Source: Actinoplanes sp. L3-i22
Lineage (GTDB): Bacteria > Actinomycetota > Actinomycetes > Mycobacteriales > Micromonosporaceae
DNA length: 64,000 nt
Direction of reading: 5' to 3'
Assembly (NCBI RefSeq): GCF_019704555.1
Contig: NZ_AP024745.1
Location: forward strand, 351,001 to 415,000
A model generated the notes under the pieces. The model did not search any database and was not told the DNA's origin. It saw only the letters and a program-made list of their open reading frames with translations. Below are positions 17,687 through 26,650 of the stretch, one piece after another; positions within the stretch are counted from its first letter, which is position 1, and each line of letters opens with the position of its first letter. Made by a program: the position numbers and the translations under genes.

Positions 17687-17719
17687 TTTTGAGCAAGACT
17701 TTGCAGATTTTGAGCAAGA
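17685..17719. repeat. Two direct copies of GATTTTGAGCAAGA, 21 bp apart
   Basis: Copies lie at 17685-17698 and 17706-17719; the first overlaps the stop codon of the MFS gene. The A/T content is much higher than in the surroundings. It could be a regulatory element or a small duplication; no function can be assigned. The remaining gap to 17892 holds nothing else recognisable beyond a promoter for the next gene. Confidence 0.6.
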
Positions 17720-17880
17720 GTCCGTATCACCCGATCAGGGCGACGCGGACTCTCGCATTTCAGGGCAAAATCCCGCCAAACGCACCGGAAGAGTGCCCGT
17801 AGTCGGTGAGGAACCTGGCATTTAGGTAGTTGGCAGATCAGGTCCGCCGAAAGGGTGTTCCGGCGCGAGCGAACGCTGTC

Positions 17881-17886
17881 TAACGT
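17881..17886 (+). promoter_or_regulatory. Candidate -10 box TAACGT, leaderless start
   Basis: TAACGT lies six bases before the GTG at 17893 and there is no Shine-Dalgarno, fitting a leaderless transcript. Confidence 0.4.
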
Positions 17887-17892
17887 CAAAAC

Positions 17893-18432
17893 GTGGCGAT
17901 GGCGCAACTGGTCGTGATCTTGGCGGCGTGGACGACGCTGCTGGTCCTGCCGTGTGCCCGGGTCCTGCTCCGGCGCCCCGCTTCGCGCCGGCCGGCTTCC
18001 CCGGGCCACCTGCCCCGGCGACGTTCCTCGTTTCGCCGGGCGCCCGCTCCGGGTCGTCAGGCCCGCCGGGGCTCGGCTCAGGCGTCCTGGGCCCGGCGCC
18101 CCGGCCCGCCCGGCCGTGATCTCCGCCGGCTCGACCGTGAGCTGCCGGGTCTCGACCTGACCGCCCGGCTGGAGGCGCTCCCCACGGTCCCGATCGAGCA
18201 GTTGGCCTACGACCTCCGCCGCCTCGACCGGCAGCGCCGCAGCGGCCCGCTCCGCTCGTCGGAGGTGTGCCTGGCCGCGGTCATGCAGGCATATGACGCA
18301 CGGTTACGGCTCGCCTGCCGCTGCCTCGGCGTCGCCGAACACCTGCAACCGCTGAAAGGCGCCGACCGCGAGATCGAACGTTTCCGCGTCGAGACCCAAC
18401 TCGAGGCGGCCGGGCTCGCTCTCCGTGGCTAA
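17893..18432 (+). CDS. Hypothetical membrane-anchored protein
   Basis: 179 residues: an N-terminal hydrophobic helix (about 4-22, MAQLVVILAAWTTLLVLPC) followed by a strongly basic Pro/Arg region and a mostly helical C-terminal half with several Arg/Leu-rich amphipathic segments (DLRRLDRELPGLDLTARLEAL). No known domain recognised. The base composition is ordinary for the window. It ends directly at repeat copy B and converges with the RNA ligase gene. Confidence 0.65.
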   Translation: MAMAQLVVILAAWTTLLVLPCARVLLRRPASRRPASPGHLPRRRSSFRRAPAPGRQARRGSAQASWARRPGPPGRDLRRLDRELPGLDLTARLEALPTVPIEQLAYDLRRLDRQRRSGPLRSSEVCLAAVMQAYDARLRLACRCLGVAEHLQPLKGADREIERFRVETQLEAAGLALRG

Positions 18433-18571
18433 CCATCAAGATCAAATTCTTCATTGCCTCGGCTGCGGCCAATAACTGATCGTCGCTCCCGCGGGGACCC
18501 TTCCGGTCCTCGCAGGGCGCGGGGCGCCCAGAACGCGAGGCCCTACAGGGCGACGTCCGAGGGTGGTTGCG
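18433..18571 (-). repeat. Dispersed structured repeat, copy B
   Basis: Minus-strand copy of the repeat described at 7876. It fills the gap between the stop codon at 18430-18432 and the stop of the convergent RNA ligase gene (18585-18587). Its inner palindrome is GCCCT-GT-AGGGC, as in copy C. The GC-rich stem (GGGCGC/GCGCCC) and the invariant 20-mer are present. Confidence 0.85.
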
Positions 18572-18584
18572 GACTTCCGAACCA

Positions 18585-19076
18585 TCAACCGTGGAGGGCC
18601 CACTCCTGGCGGGTGTGGTAGTTCCCGAGCAGACTCTCCACCAGCGCGAAAGCGGTCACCGACCACTCCGGCCCCCGGTAGCCCGCCAGCGCGGGCAGCA
18701 GCGCGGGCTCGGCGCGGTAGGAGACGGTCAGGTGGGGCCGGAACGGGCGGGCGTCGATCGGGAAGCCCGCGTCGTCCAGAACCGTCCGGATCGACTCGCG
18801 CAGGGCGGTCAGCGCCGCCCGGTCACCGGACAGTCCGGCCCAGGTGACCTCACCGAAGCGGCCACCACCGGTCAGCCGGAGCGGGAACGGGGCGGCCGGT
18901 GGGACGGTCGCCAGGGCGTCGGCGACCTCCCGCGTACCGTCCGGGACGTCGCCCAGGAAAGCCAGCGTGACGTGCCATTTCCCGGGGCGGGCGAACCGTG
19001 CCCCGGCCGGCAGGTGACGCAGCAGATCCTCGCGGGCCGCTTCCGAGGGGAAGGCGGCCACGAAGAGTCGGCTCAG
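18585..19076 (-). CDS. 2'-5' RNA ligase family protein (2H phosphoesterase, ThpR/LigT-like)
   Basis: 163 residues with the two HxT motifs of the 2H superfamily, HVTLAFLGD and HLTVSYR, and the family start RLFVAAFP. Members act as 2',3'-cyclic phosphodiesterases or reversible 2'-5' RNA ligases. No ATG, GTG or TTG exists at the right place: the best start is CTG (19076-19074), which overlaps the TGA of sepH as CTGA and has GGAG five bases ahead. A downstream GTG would delete the first beta-strand. It is therefore probably translationally coupled to sepH through a rare CTG start. Confidence 0.8.
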   Translation of the reverse strand: MSRLFVAAFPSEAAREDLLRHLPAGARFARPGKWHVTLAFLGDVPDGTREVADALATVPPAAPFPLRLTGGGRFGEVTWAGLSGDRAALTALRESIRTVLDDAGFPIDARPFRPHLTVSYRAEPALLPALAGYRGPEWSVTAFALVESLLGNYHTRQEWALHG

Positions 19077-20131
19077 GAGGACTCCCGAGCGGCCGGACCG
19101 CCGCCGAAGAGCACGTCGTCCCAGCTGGGGAGGCGCTTGCGGGGCTTGCTGTTCTCCTCGCCCTCGCCGTTGCCCTGAGTGTTCTGCCCGACCGTGCGGC
19201 GCGGGCGCAGAACCGCCAGCGACGGCACCGCCGGGACCTCCTTGGGCAGGTCGGCGTCGTCGTCGAAGGCCGAGCCGGCACCACCGCCGAGCAGGGCCGC
19301 GGCACCGCCGGCGACCGGGCGCCGGGCGGCCGGGGAGACCGGCTCCAGGCTGCGGCCGGACTGGCCCTCGAGCGGACGGTCCAGCGAGGCGAGCAACGCG
19401 TCGCGGCCGGCCCGGATCGGGTCGCGGGTCGGCCGGGCGGGCGCGTCGGCCGCGGGCAGGCCGTGGCCGCCCCGGATCGGCTCGGGGCTGCGGACCGGGC
19501 CGGGCAGGCCGTGGCCGCCACGCTCGGGAACCGGCTCCTGGCCGAGGATCTGGGTGGGGCGCTCGGCGCACAGGTACTGCGCCATGTCGTCGTGCGGGGC
19601 GACCACCTGACGACCCTTGTCCAGGTCCCAGATGGCCTGGGCGGTGGCCTTGCCGGACGGCCAGGTCGCGACGATCCGCCAGGTGCCGTCGTCCTTGCGG
19701 AACGCGTCCCAGGAGATCTTCTCGGTGTCGATGCCGTGCTGCGCGAGGCGGCTGTCGACCACCTCGGCGAGCGGCTGGCCGGAATCGGACGTCTTCAGCC
19801 GGGTGCGGCGCGCGTGCTGCGCCAGCATGGCGCGCTCCTGCAGCACCGGACCGGCGTAGCGCAGCACCCGGTCGACCGGGACGCCGGCGATGCGGGCCAC
19901 GTCCTCGGCGGACTCGCCCTGCCGGATCCGCGCCTGGATGTCACGAGGTGACAGTGAGGGCGTGGCGTCCGGTGAGATGACCGCGACGGCCGTCCCCGGC
20001 TGCCCAGGGGTCTCCGTGAGGACACCGGACACCCGGTCGTCGAGAGGGAGCGCCAATAGGCGGCCCACCTCGTCGGCGAGCACAAGAGCCTGTCCGTCCT
20101 CGGAGAGGGCGACGAAGCGTACCGGCCGCAT
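19073..20131 (-). CDS. sepH: SepH, FtsZ-interacting cell-division protein (DUF3071)
   Basis: 352 residues. The N-terminal DUF3071 domain (about 1-170) contains a helix-turn-helix-like segment (LSPRDIQARIRQGESAEDVARIAGVPVDRVLRYAGPVL). A Pro/Ala/Gly-rich linker follows, with two RGGHGLP units, and a conserved C-terminal RKRLPSWDDVLFG. SepH promotes FtsZ ring assembly in Streptomyces and Mycobacterium. The ATG at 20131 starts MRPVRFVALSEDG, the family N-terminus. It lies downstream of serC and citrate synthase on the same strand. Confidence 0.9.
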   Translation of the reverse strand: MRPVRFVALSEDGQALVLADEVGRLLALPLDDRVSGVLTETPGQPGTAVAVISPDATPSLSPRDIQARIRQGESAEDVARIAGVPVDRVLRYAGPVLQERAMLAQHARRTRLKTSDSGQPLAEVVDSRLAQHGIDTEKISWDAFRKDDGTWRIVATWPSGKATAQAIWDLDKGRQVVAPHDDMAQYLCAERPTQILGQEPVPERGGHGLPGPVRSPEPIRGGHGLPAADAPARPTRDPIRAGRDALLASLDRPLEGQSGRSLEPVSPAARRPVAGGAAALLGGGAGSAFDDDADLPKEVPAVPSLAVLRPRRTVGQNTQGNGEGEENSKPRKRLPSWDDVLFGGGPAARESS

Positions 20132-20355
20132 GCGTTGCCTCCGTCCCGCGTGTTGGCCTGTGCTCCCGAGAGTCAGGCACCCGGGCGCGTTTCGGAACAC
20201 GGTACGCGCCCTGGTCACTCAATGGGGGTAAGCCACGCCGTCGAACAATCTGACCAGCAAAGATGATCTTCAGTATCTGCTGCCGGTACCTATCCGTTCC
20301 TTCGTACGGACTATGCCCTGCTGATCGCAATGAGCCAAGTCACCCGGCCGATTTA

Positions 20356-21480
20356 CTACAGCCGCTCGACCACGTAGTCGACGCAGGCGGTCAGGGCCGC
20401 GACGTCGGTCGGATCCACGGTCGGGTACAGCGCGATCCGCAGCTGGTTCCGGCCCAGCTTCCGGTACGGCTCGGTGTCCACGATGTCGTTGGCCCGCAGC
20501 ACCTTGGCGATCGCGGTGGCGTCCACACCCTCGGCGAAGTCGATGGTGGCCACGGCCGACGAGCGCAGCGCCGGGTCGGTGACGAACGGCTCGGCGTACG
20601 ACGACCGGTCGGCCCAGCCGTAGATCGCGGCGGCGCTCTCCGCGCTGCGCTTGACCGCCCAGGCGAGGCCGCCCTGCGCGTTCATCCAGTCCACCTGCTC
20701 GGCCGCGAGGAAGACGGTGGCCAGGGCCGGCGTGTTGTACGTCTGCTCCAGCCGGGACTGCTCGATCGCGGTCACCAGATCGAGGAACTGCGGGATGTAC
20801 CGCTTCGTGGCCTTGACCTCGAAGGCCCGCTCGATCGCGGCCGGCGACATCAGGGCCAGCCAGATCCCGCCGTCCGAGCCGAGCGCCTTCTGCGGGGCCA
20901 GGTAGTACACGTCGGTCTCGGTGAGGTCGACGTCCAGGCTGCCGCCGCCCGAGGTGGCGTCGGTGAGCAGGAGCGCGCCCGGGTCGGCGCCGGCCACCCG
21001 CCGCACCGGCACCGCGACCCCGGTCGAGGTCTCGTTCTGCACGGTCGCGTAGACGTCGACGCCGGCCTCGGCGGTCAGGAACGCCGCCTGGCCGGCCGGG
21101 GCCCGGTGCACGGTCGGCTCGGCCAGGAACGGCGCGGCCGTGACGGCCTGCACGAACTTGGCGCCGAACTCGCCGAACTCGGCGAACTGGGCCTTGTCGC
21201 GGACCAGGCCGAACGTGGCGATCTCCCAGAACGCGCTGGTGCCCCCGTTGGCGAGGACCACCTCGTACCCGTCAGGCATGGAAAAGAACTCGGCGAGACC
21301 CTTCCGGAGCCGGGCGACCTGCTCCTTCACCGTCTGCTGGCGGTGCGAGGTGCCCATGAAGGTCCGGGAGACCGCGGAGAGCGCCTCGACCCCTTCCGGT
21401 CGCACCTTGCTCGGCCCGGAGCCGAATCGGCCGTCGACGGGTTTGATCGTGTCAGGGATCCGGATGTCAGACATGGTCAC
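20356..21480 (-). CDS. serC: Phosphoserine aminotransferase
   Basis: 374 residues, the actinobacterial-length SerC. It forms phosphoserine from 3-phosphohydroxypyruvate and glutamate in serine synthesis. FGSGPSKVRPE at the N-terminus, FMGTSHRQ, and the PLP lysine in YYLAPQKALGSDGG are visible. The GTG at 21480 overlaps the TGA of the citrate synthase gene (GTGA), giving a coupled operon; an ATG six bases later is a possible alternative. SerC can also act in vitamin B6 synthesis, but actinobacteria usually make PLP with PdxS/PdxT. Confidence 0.95.
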   Translation of the reverse strand: MTMSDIRIPDTIKPVDGRFGSGPSKVRPEGVEALSAVSRTFMGTSHRQQTVKEQVARLRKGLAEFFSMPDGYEVVLANGGTSAFWEIATFGLVRDKAQFAEFGEFGAKFVQAVTAAPFLAEPTVHRAPAGQAAFLTAEAGVDVYATVQNETSTGVAVPVRRVAGADPGALLLTDATSGGGSLDVDLTETDVYYLAPQKALGSDGGIWLALMSPAAIERAFEVKATKRYIPQFLDLVTAIEQSRLEQTYNTPALATVFLAAEQVDWMNAQGGLAWAVKRSAESAAAIYGWADRSSYAEPFVTDPALRSSAVATIDFAEGVDATAIAKVLRANDIVDTEPYRKLGRNQLRIALYPTVDPTDVAALTACVDYVVERL

Positions 21481-22583
21481 ACATTATGCGTGAGCTGAGC
21501 CCAGCCCTCGACCTCCGAGGGCATCCGCTCGCCCGGGCCGAGGTAGCGCAGGCTCGGGCGCAGGATCCGGCCGAGCCGCTTCTGCTCCAGGATGTGCGCG
21601 CTCCACCCGGCCACCCGGGCGCAGGTGAACATCGAGGTGAACATGTGCGCGGGCACCTCGGCGAAGTCGAGCACCACCGCGGACCAGAACTCCACGTTCG
21701 TGAACAGCTGCCGGCCGGGCTTGCGCTCGCGCAGCTCGGCCAGCGCGGCCTTCTCCAGCGCGGCGGCCACCTCGTAGCGCGGGGCGCTCAGGTCCTTGGC
21801 GATCCGGCGCAGCACGCGGGCCCGCGGGTCCTCGGCGCGGTAGACCCGGTGACCGAAACCCATCAGGCGCTCGCCGCGGTCGAGGACGTCCTTCACGTAG
21901 CCCTCGGCGTCGCCGCTGCGCTCGACCGCCTCCAGCATGTGCAGCACCCGGGTCGGCGCGCCGCCGTGCAGCGGGCCGGAGAGCGCGCCGATCCCCGAGG
22001 AGATGCAGGCGGCCGCGTCCGCGCCGGTGGAGGCGACGATGCGGGTGGTGAAGGTGGAGGCGTTCAGGCCGTGCTCGGCGGCCGAGATGAAGTACGCGTC
22101 GACCGCCTTGACGTGCCGCGGGTCCGGCTCGCCACGCCAGCGGCGCATGAACCGCTCCACGATGGTCTCGGCCTTGTCGATGTCCTTCTGCGGGACGGCC
22201 GGCAGGCCCAGCCCGCGGGCCGCCTGGGCGACGAACGAGAGCGCGGTCACCGAGACCCGGGCCAGGTCCTTGCGGGCCTGCTCGTCGGTGATGTCGAGGA
22301 GCTGGTCGAGCCCCCAGTACGGCGCCAGCATGGCCACCGCGGACTGCACATCGACCCGGATGTCCCCGGAGTGCACCGGCACCGGGAACGGCTCGGCGGG
22401 TGGCAGCCCCGGCCCGAACTTGCCGTCGACCAGCAGGCCCCAGACGTTGCCGAAGGAGACCTGGCCGATCAGATCCTCGATGTCGACGCCGCGGTATCGC
22501 AGCGCGCCACCGTCCCGGTCGGGCTCGGCGATCTCGGTCTCGAACGCGATGACGCCCTCGAGTCCCGGCTTGAAGTCGGACAC
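21477..22583 (-). CDS. Citrate synthase (type II-like, CitA/citrate synthase 2)
   Basis: 368 residues. It condenses oxaloacetate and acetyl-CoA. Catalytic regions are present: AEHGLNASTF (His), GPLHGGAPTRV (substrate His) and LMGFGHRVYR. The GTG at 22583 follows GGGAG five bases upstream and starts SDFKPGLEGVIAFETEIAEPD. The sequence is of the shorter second citrate synthase type of actinobacteria, so a 2-methylcitrate synthase activity cannot be excluded. It heads the citrate synthase-serC unit and is divergent from pdxH. Confidence 0.9.
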   Translation of the reverse strand: MSDFKPGLEGVIAFETEIAEPDRDGGALRYRGVDIEDLIGQVSFGNVWGLLVDGKFGPGLPPAEPFPVPVHSGDIRVDVQSAVAMLAPYWGLDQLLDITDEQARKDLARVSVTALSFVAQAARGLGLPAVPQKDIDKAETIVERFMRRWRGEPDPRHVKAVDAYFISAAEHGLNASTFTTRIVASTGADAAACISSGIGALSGPLHGGAPTRVLHMLEAVERSGDAEGYVKDVLDRGERLMGFGHRVYRAEDPRARVLRRIAKDLSAPRYEVAAALEKAALAELRERKPGRQLFTNVEFWSAVVLDFAEVPAHMFTSMFTCARVAGWSAHILEQKRLGRILRPSLRYLGPGERMPSEVEGWAQLTHNV

Positions 22584-22750
22584 GGCACTCCCTGAGAGAC
22601 GTGAGCTGCGGTGAGTGATTGCATCTTGCCCGCCGGGTAACCGCACGGTCGACCCGTGGGGGTTGTGCTCTCGATGACACCCATCCTGGTTCAACTGACA
22701 TCAGGGGGTTGCGGACTTAACGTGCATGCAGCCGAAAGGAAGTACCTCCG

Positions 22751-23413
22751 ATGCCATCCGATCCGCCGTCCCCCGCGGGGATGCGCCGTGACTACACCGA
22801 GCACGGACCGTTGCTGGAGACCTCGCTGGCGAAGGAGTGGACCGGGCAGTTCGCGCGGTGGTTCGCCGAGGCGACCACGTTCGGGCTGCCGGAGCCGAAC
22901 GCGATGATCGTGGCGACCGCCGACGCCGACGGGCGGCCCTCGGCCCGGACGGTGCTGCTCAAGGGGTACGACTCGGGCGGTTTCGTATTTTTCACCAACT
23001 ACGAGTCGCGTAAGGGGACGGAGGCGGCGCTCAACCCGTACGCAAGCCTGGTCTTTCCCTGGTTCCCGATGCAGCGTCAGGTGATCGTTGCCGGACAGGT
23101 GGAACGCGTGTCCCGCGCCGAGACCGAGGCGTATTTCGCGTCCCGGCCGCGCGGCTCGCAGCTCGGCGCGTGGGCGAGTCCGCAGTCGCGGGTGCTGCCC
23201 GATCGGGACGCGGTGGACGCCGGCCTGGCCGCGGCGGCGGCGCGATTCGGCGACGGACCGGTGCCGCCCCCGCCGCATTGGGGTGGTTTGCGGGTGATTC
23301 CGGAGAGCGTGGAGTTCTGGCAGGGGCGCAGCAACCGGATGCACGACCGCCTGCGTTTCCGCAGGCAGGATGGCACGAACGGGGACTGGATCGTGGAGAG
23401 GCTGGCCCCGTGA
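22751..23413 (+). CDS. pdxH: Pyridoxamine 5'-phosphate oxidase
   Basis: 220 residues, FMN flavoprotein oxidising pyridoxine/pyridoxamine phosphate to PLP. Family features: [26 protein letters not shown] (FMN and substrate contacts), [27 protein letters not shown], and the C-terminal [17 protein letters not shown] with the PLP-binding Arg. AAGGAAG precedes the ATG. Its stop overlaps the next MFS gene (GTGA). Confidence 0.95.
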   Translation: MPSDPPSPAGMRRDYTEHGPLLETSLAKEWTGQFARWFAEATTFGLPEPNAMIVATADADGRPSARTVLLKGYDSGGFVFFTNYESRKGTEAALNPYASLVFPWFPMQRQVIVAGQVERVSRAETEAYFASRPRGSQLGAWASPQSRVLPDRDAVDAGLAAAAARFGDGPVPPPPHWGGLRVIPESVEFWQGRSNRMHDRLRFRRQDGTNGDWIVERLAP

Positions 23414-24726
23414 GCGTGGTCGACGACGAGAAAACAGACGGCAAGAAGAACGACGGCAAGAAATCCTGGATGATCGACACCAGCCCGCTGCGGATGACCA
23501 CTTTCCGCCGGATGTGGATCGGCACCGGGGCGTCGTTCTTCGGTTTCCAGTTCACCGCGGTGGCCGTGCCGGTGCAGATGTTCGCGATCACGCACTCGAC
23601 GTTCTGGGTCGGCCTGCTCGGCGTCGCCGGGCTGGTCCCGCTGCTCATCTTCGGGCTCTGGGGCGGCGCGGTGGCCGACGTCGTGGACCGCCGCCGACTG
23701 CTCCTGACCAGTTCCGCCCTGACCTGGGTGGTCACTCTCGGCCTGCTGGTGCAGGCAATTCTCGGGGTACGGAGTCCGCACCTGCTCCTGGTCCTGACCG
23801 CGGTCCAGGCGATCGGCTTCGCGATCAGCTCCCCGGCCCGGCAGTCGATCGTCCCGCGGATCGTGCCGACCGAGATGGTCCCGGCCGCGAACACGCTGAA
23901 CTACACGACCACCACGGCCGGGGGTGTGCTCGGCCCGCTGGCCGCCGGTCTGATCATGGGCATCTGGTCGACCGGTTCCGGCGTCGCGGTTGCCTACCTG
24001 GTCGACGCGCTGCTGTTCACCCTCACGTTCTGGGCCACCTGGCGGCTCCCGCCGATTCCGCCGATCGAGCCGGACGAGACCGGCGAGAAGCCGACGGCCG
24101 GCCTGCGCGGCATCGTGGTCGGCCTGAAGTTCCTGGTCACCCAGCCGGTGCTGCTGCTCTCCTTCGCGGTCGACCTGATCGCGATGGTCTTCGCCATGCC
24201 CCGGGCGCTGTTCCCGGCGGTGGCCGAGGAGCGGTTCGGCGGCCCCACCGCGGTCGGCTGGCTGTTCAGCGCGATCGCGATCGGCTCGCTGCTGGGCGGT
24301 CTGACCTCCGGCTGGATCAGCCGGGTCCGTCGCCAGGGCATCGCGCTGATCGTCGCGGTGGTCGGCTGGGGCGTGGCGATCGCGCTGTCCGGTCTGGCCC
24401 ATCAGCTCTGGCTGGCGGTCCTGCTGCTCGCCGTGGCGGGCGCGGCCGACCTGGTCAGCGCGGTCTACCGGCAGACGATCATGCAGACGTTCGCACCGGA
24501 CCGGCTGCGCGGCCGGCTGCAGGGCGTCTTCACCGTGGTGGTGGCCGGTGGTCCTCGTCTGGGTGACCTGCGGGCCGGCGCGACCGCCCAGTTCACCGGC
24601 GTCGGGGTCTCCTGGGTCGGCGGCGGGCTGGTCGCCGCGGGGCTGACCGTGATGCTCGCGCTCGCGTTCCCGGCGCTGCTCCGCTACCGGCCCGTCCCGG
24701 AACCCGCGGCGAACGCCGAACGATAG
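23410..24726 (+). CDS. MFS transporter, EntS-like
   Basis: 438 residues. After a short Lys/Asp-rich N-terminus ([16 protein letters not shown]) twelve hydrophobic segments follow, with loop motif [15 protein letters not shown] and the MFS_3 segment [25 protein letters not shown]. The GTG start is coupled to pdxH by a 4-base overlap. Probably an exporter; the substrate is unknown. Its TAG stop is part of the candidate -10 box of the downstream aldose epimerase gene. Confidence 0.85.
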   Translation: MSVVDDEKTDGKKNDGKKSWMIDTSPLRMTTFRRMWIGTGASFFGFQFTAVAVPVQMFAITHSTFWVGLLGVAGLVPLLIFGLWGGAVADVVDRRRLLLTSSALTWVVTLGLLVQAILGVRSPHLLLVLTAVQAIGFAISSPARQSIVPRIVPTEMVPAANTLNYTTTTAGGVLGPLAAGLIMGIWSTGSGVAVAYLVDALLFTLTFWATWRLPPIPPIEPDETGEKPTAGLRGIVVGLKFLVTQPVLLLSFAVDLIAMVFAMPRALFPAVAEERFGGPTAVGWLFSAIAIGSLLGGLTSGWISRVRRQGIALIVAVVGWGVAIALSGLAHQLWLAVLLLAVAGAADLVSAVYRQTIMQTFAPDRLRGRLQGVFTVVVAGGPRLGDLRAGATAQFTGVGVSWVGGGLVAAGLTVMLALAFPALLRYRPVPEPAANAER

Positions 24727-24729
24727 TGT
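24724..24729 (+). promoter_or_regulatory. Candidate -10 box TAGTGT, leaderless start
   Basis: TAGTGT begins at the stop codon of the MFS gene and ends seven bases before the ATG at 24737, with no Shine-Dalgarno. It fits a leaderless internal promoter. Confidence 0.4.
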
Positions 24730-24736
24730 CGCGGGT

Positions 24737-25654
24737 ATGACAGAGACAGCCGCGAAATCCGGGGTTCAGTGGTCGATCGAGGCGGACGGTCACCGGGCCG
24801 TGCTCGCCGAGGTCGGAGGCACGCTGCGCAGCTTCTCGTCCGGCGGCCACGAGCTGCTCGACGGGTTCGGCGTGGACGAGATCTCCCCGGGTTCCGCCGG
24901 CCAGATCCTCGCCCCGTGGCCGAATCGGATCCGGGACGGGCGCTACACGTTCCAGGAGCAGACGTACCAGCTGGCGCTCTCCGAGCCGGCCCGGCACAAC
25001 GCCATCCACGGCCTGGTCAACTGGTCGCGCTGGCGGGCCACCGAGCACACCGCGTCCGCGGTGACGCTGGAGTTCGACCTGCCCCCGCAGGTGGGCTACC
25101 CGTGGGGGCTCACCCTGCGGACCCGCTGGTCGGTCTCCGCCGACGGGCTGCGCAGCGTGCAGGAGGTCGTGAACACCAGCGACGCGGACGCGCCGTGGGG
25201 TTACTCGGTGCATCCGTACCTGCGGCTGACCGGCGTCCCGGTGGACGACACCGTGCTCCAGGTGCCGGCGAAGACCCGGCTGCTGGCCGACTCCCGGCTG
25301 CTGCCGCTCGGCGCGGTCAAGGTGGCCGGCACCGAGTTCGACTACGCCGAGCCGCGCCGGATCGGCACCGCGGTCCTGGACACCACGTTCGGGGACATCG
25401 ACTTCGGTGCGGACGGGATCACCGAGGTGGTCCTCGCCGACGCGAACTCGGACGCGAAGATCACCGTCTGGGCCGACGAGAAGTTCAAGTACTGGCAGGT
25501 CTTCACCGGCGACACGCTGCACGGCGAGCGGCACCGCCGGTCCGTCGCGGTCGAGCCGATGACCTGCCCGCCGGACGCGTTCCGGTCCGGCCGGGACCTG
25601 ATCGTGCTGGCCCCGGGCGAGACCTGGACCACCGCGTGGGGGATCCGGGCCTGA
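24737..25654 (+). CDS. Aldose 1-epimerase family protein
   Basis: 305 residues of the galactose mutarotase fold. APWPNRIRDGRYTFQEQTYQLAL, the His of NAIHGLVNW, and the second catalytic His in WGYSVHPYLRL are recognisable, with a Glu near the C-terminus (SVAVEPMTCPPDAF). It interconverts alpha and beta anomers of hexoses or related sugars in the cytosol. Its TGA overlaps the nitroreductase ATG (TGATG). Confidence 0.9.
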   Translation: MTETAAKSGVQWSIEADGHRAVLAEVGGTLRSFSSGGHELLDGFGVDEISPGSAGQILAPWPNRIRDGRYTFQEQTYQLALSEPARHNAIHGLVNWSRWRATEHTASAVTLEFDLPPQVGYPWGLTLRTRWSVSADGLRSVQEVVNTSDADAPWGYSVHPYLRLTGVPVDDTVLQVPAKTRLLADSRLLPLGAVKVAGTEFDYAEPRRIGTAVLDTTFGDIDFGADGITEVVLADANSDAKITVWADEKFKYWQVFTGDTLHGERHRRSVAVEPMTCPPDAFRSGRDLIVLAPGETWTTAWGIRA

Positions 25655-26271
25655 TGGAGTTCGACGAGGTGGTCCGCCGGCGCCGGATGATCCGGGAGTA
25701 CGACCCTGAGCGCCCGGTGCCGCCGGACCTGATCGACAAGATCGTCCGGCACGGTCTGCGCGCGCCGTCGGCCGGCTTCTCCCAGGGCTGGAGCTTCCTG
25801 GTCCTCTCCGCACCCGAGGACCGCGAACGCTACTGGTCGGTGACGGCTACGCCGGAGTTCGAGGCCGGCGGCTGGCTGGACCGGATGCGGACCGCCCCGC
25901 TGCTCGTGGTCGCGCTCTCCAACAAGTCGGTCTACCTGGATCGTTACGCGGAGAAGGACAAGGGCTGGACCGATCGGGACGAGTCCCGCTGGCCGGTGCC
26001 GTACTGGGACGTCGACACCGGCTTCGCCGCGCTGCTGATGCACCTGACCGCGGTGAACGAGGGGCTCGGCTCGTGCTTCTTCGGCATCCCGCCGGTACGG
26101 ATCCCGGACTTCCGGACGGCTTTCGGGGTACCGGAGGAGTTCAACCCGGTCGGCGTGCTGAGCGTCGGCTATCGGAGAGACGACAAGAGGTCCCCGTCAC
26201 TCAAGCGCGGCCACCGCCCGGTGGACGATGTGGTGCATCATGGCCGGTGGGCGACGGCCGCGGAGGCCTGA
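25654..26271 (+). CDS. Nitroreductase family flavoprotein
   Basis: 205 residues. The start EFDEVVRRRRMIREYDPERPVP and RAPSAGFSQGWSFLVL are typical FMN-binding elements; GLGSCFFGIPP and VGVLSVGYRRDD complete the fold. It reduces nitro compounds, quinones or flavins with NAD(P)H. Start overlaps the stop of the epimerase gene, so co-translation is likely. Confidence 0.9.
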   Translation: MEFDEVVRRRRMIREYDPERPVPPDLIDKIVRHGLRAPSAGFSQGWSFLVLSAPEDRERYWSVTATPEFEAGGWLDRMRTAPLLVVALSNKSVYLDRYAEKDKGWTDRDESRWPVPYWDVDTGFAALLMHLTAVNEGLGSCFFGIPPVRIPDFRTAFGVPEEFNPVGVLSVGYRRDDKRSPSLKRGHRPVDDVVHHGRWATAAEA

Positions 26272-26330
26272 TCCGGTCCGCGGCTACGCTGGCATGGCAA
26301 AGACGTTCGCAGGGGAAAGGGGCAGCCGCC

Positions 26331-26627
26331 GTGATCTTCAGAGCGGTTCGGGACGGCGCCCCGTACCCTGATCACCACACCACGCTCAAGGCGTGGGCGG
26401 AGATCCCGCCGCGGCCGATCCGGCTCGCCGAGCTGATCACCACCAAGCGCGAGCTGGCGTTGGACAAGCTGCTCGCCGAGGATTCGACGTTCTACGGTGA
26501 TCTTTTCCCGCACGTCGTGGAGTACCGGGGCGCGCTGTATCTCGAGGACGGTTTGCACCGTGCATTACGCGCTGCGCTGCAGCAGCGCAATCAGATTCAC
26601 GCACGTGTATTGGTCGTAGAGGGCTGA
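26331..26627 (+). CDS. Small conserved actinobacterial protein (often labelled VapB-like)
   Basis: 98 residues from a GTG at 26331, with an A/G-rich GGGGAAAGGGG upstream. LAELITTKRELALDKLLAEDSTFYGDLFPHVVEYRG and LYLEDGLHRALRAALQQRNQIHARVL are features of a widespread actinobacterial family. Automated annotation often calls it a VapB-type antitoxin, but no toxin gene is adjacent. It lacks an obvious ribbon-helix-helix; the DGLHRALRA segment resembles ParB-like folds. Function unknown. Confidence 0.8.
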   Translation: MIFRAVRDGAPYPDHHTTLKAWAEIPPRPIRLAELITTKRELALDKLLAEDSTFYGDLFPHVVEYRGALYLEDGLHRALRAALQQRNQIHARVLVVEG

Positions 26628-26650
26628 CGGTTCTTCCGTTAATTTGAAGC

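Noticed and set aside
26331..26627. VapB antitoxin of a toxin-antitoxin module
   Set aside because: No toxin gene is next to it; both neighbours are metabolic enzymes.
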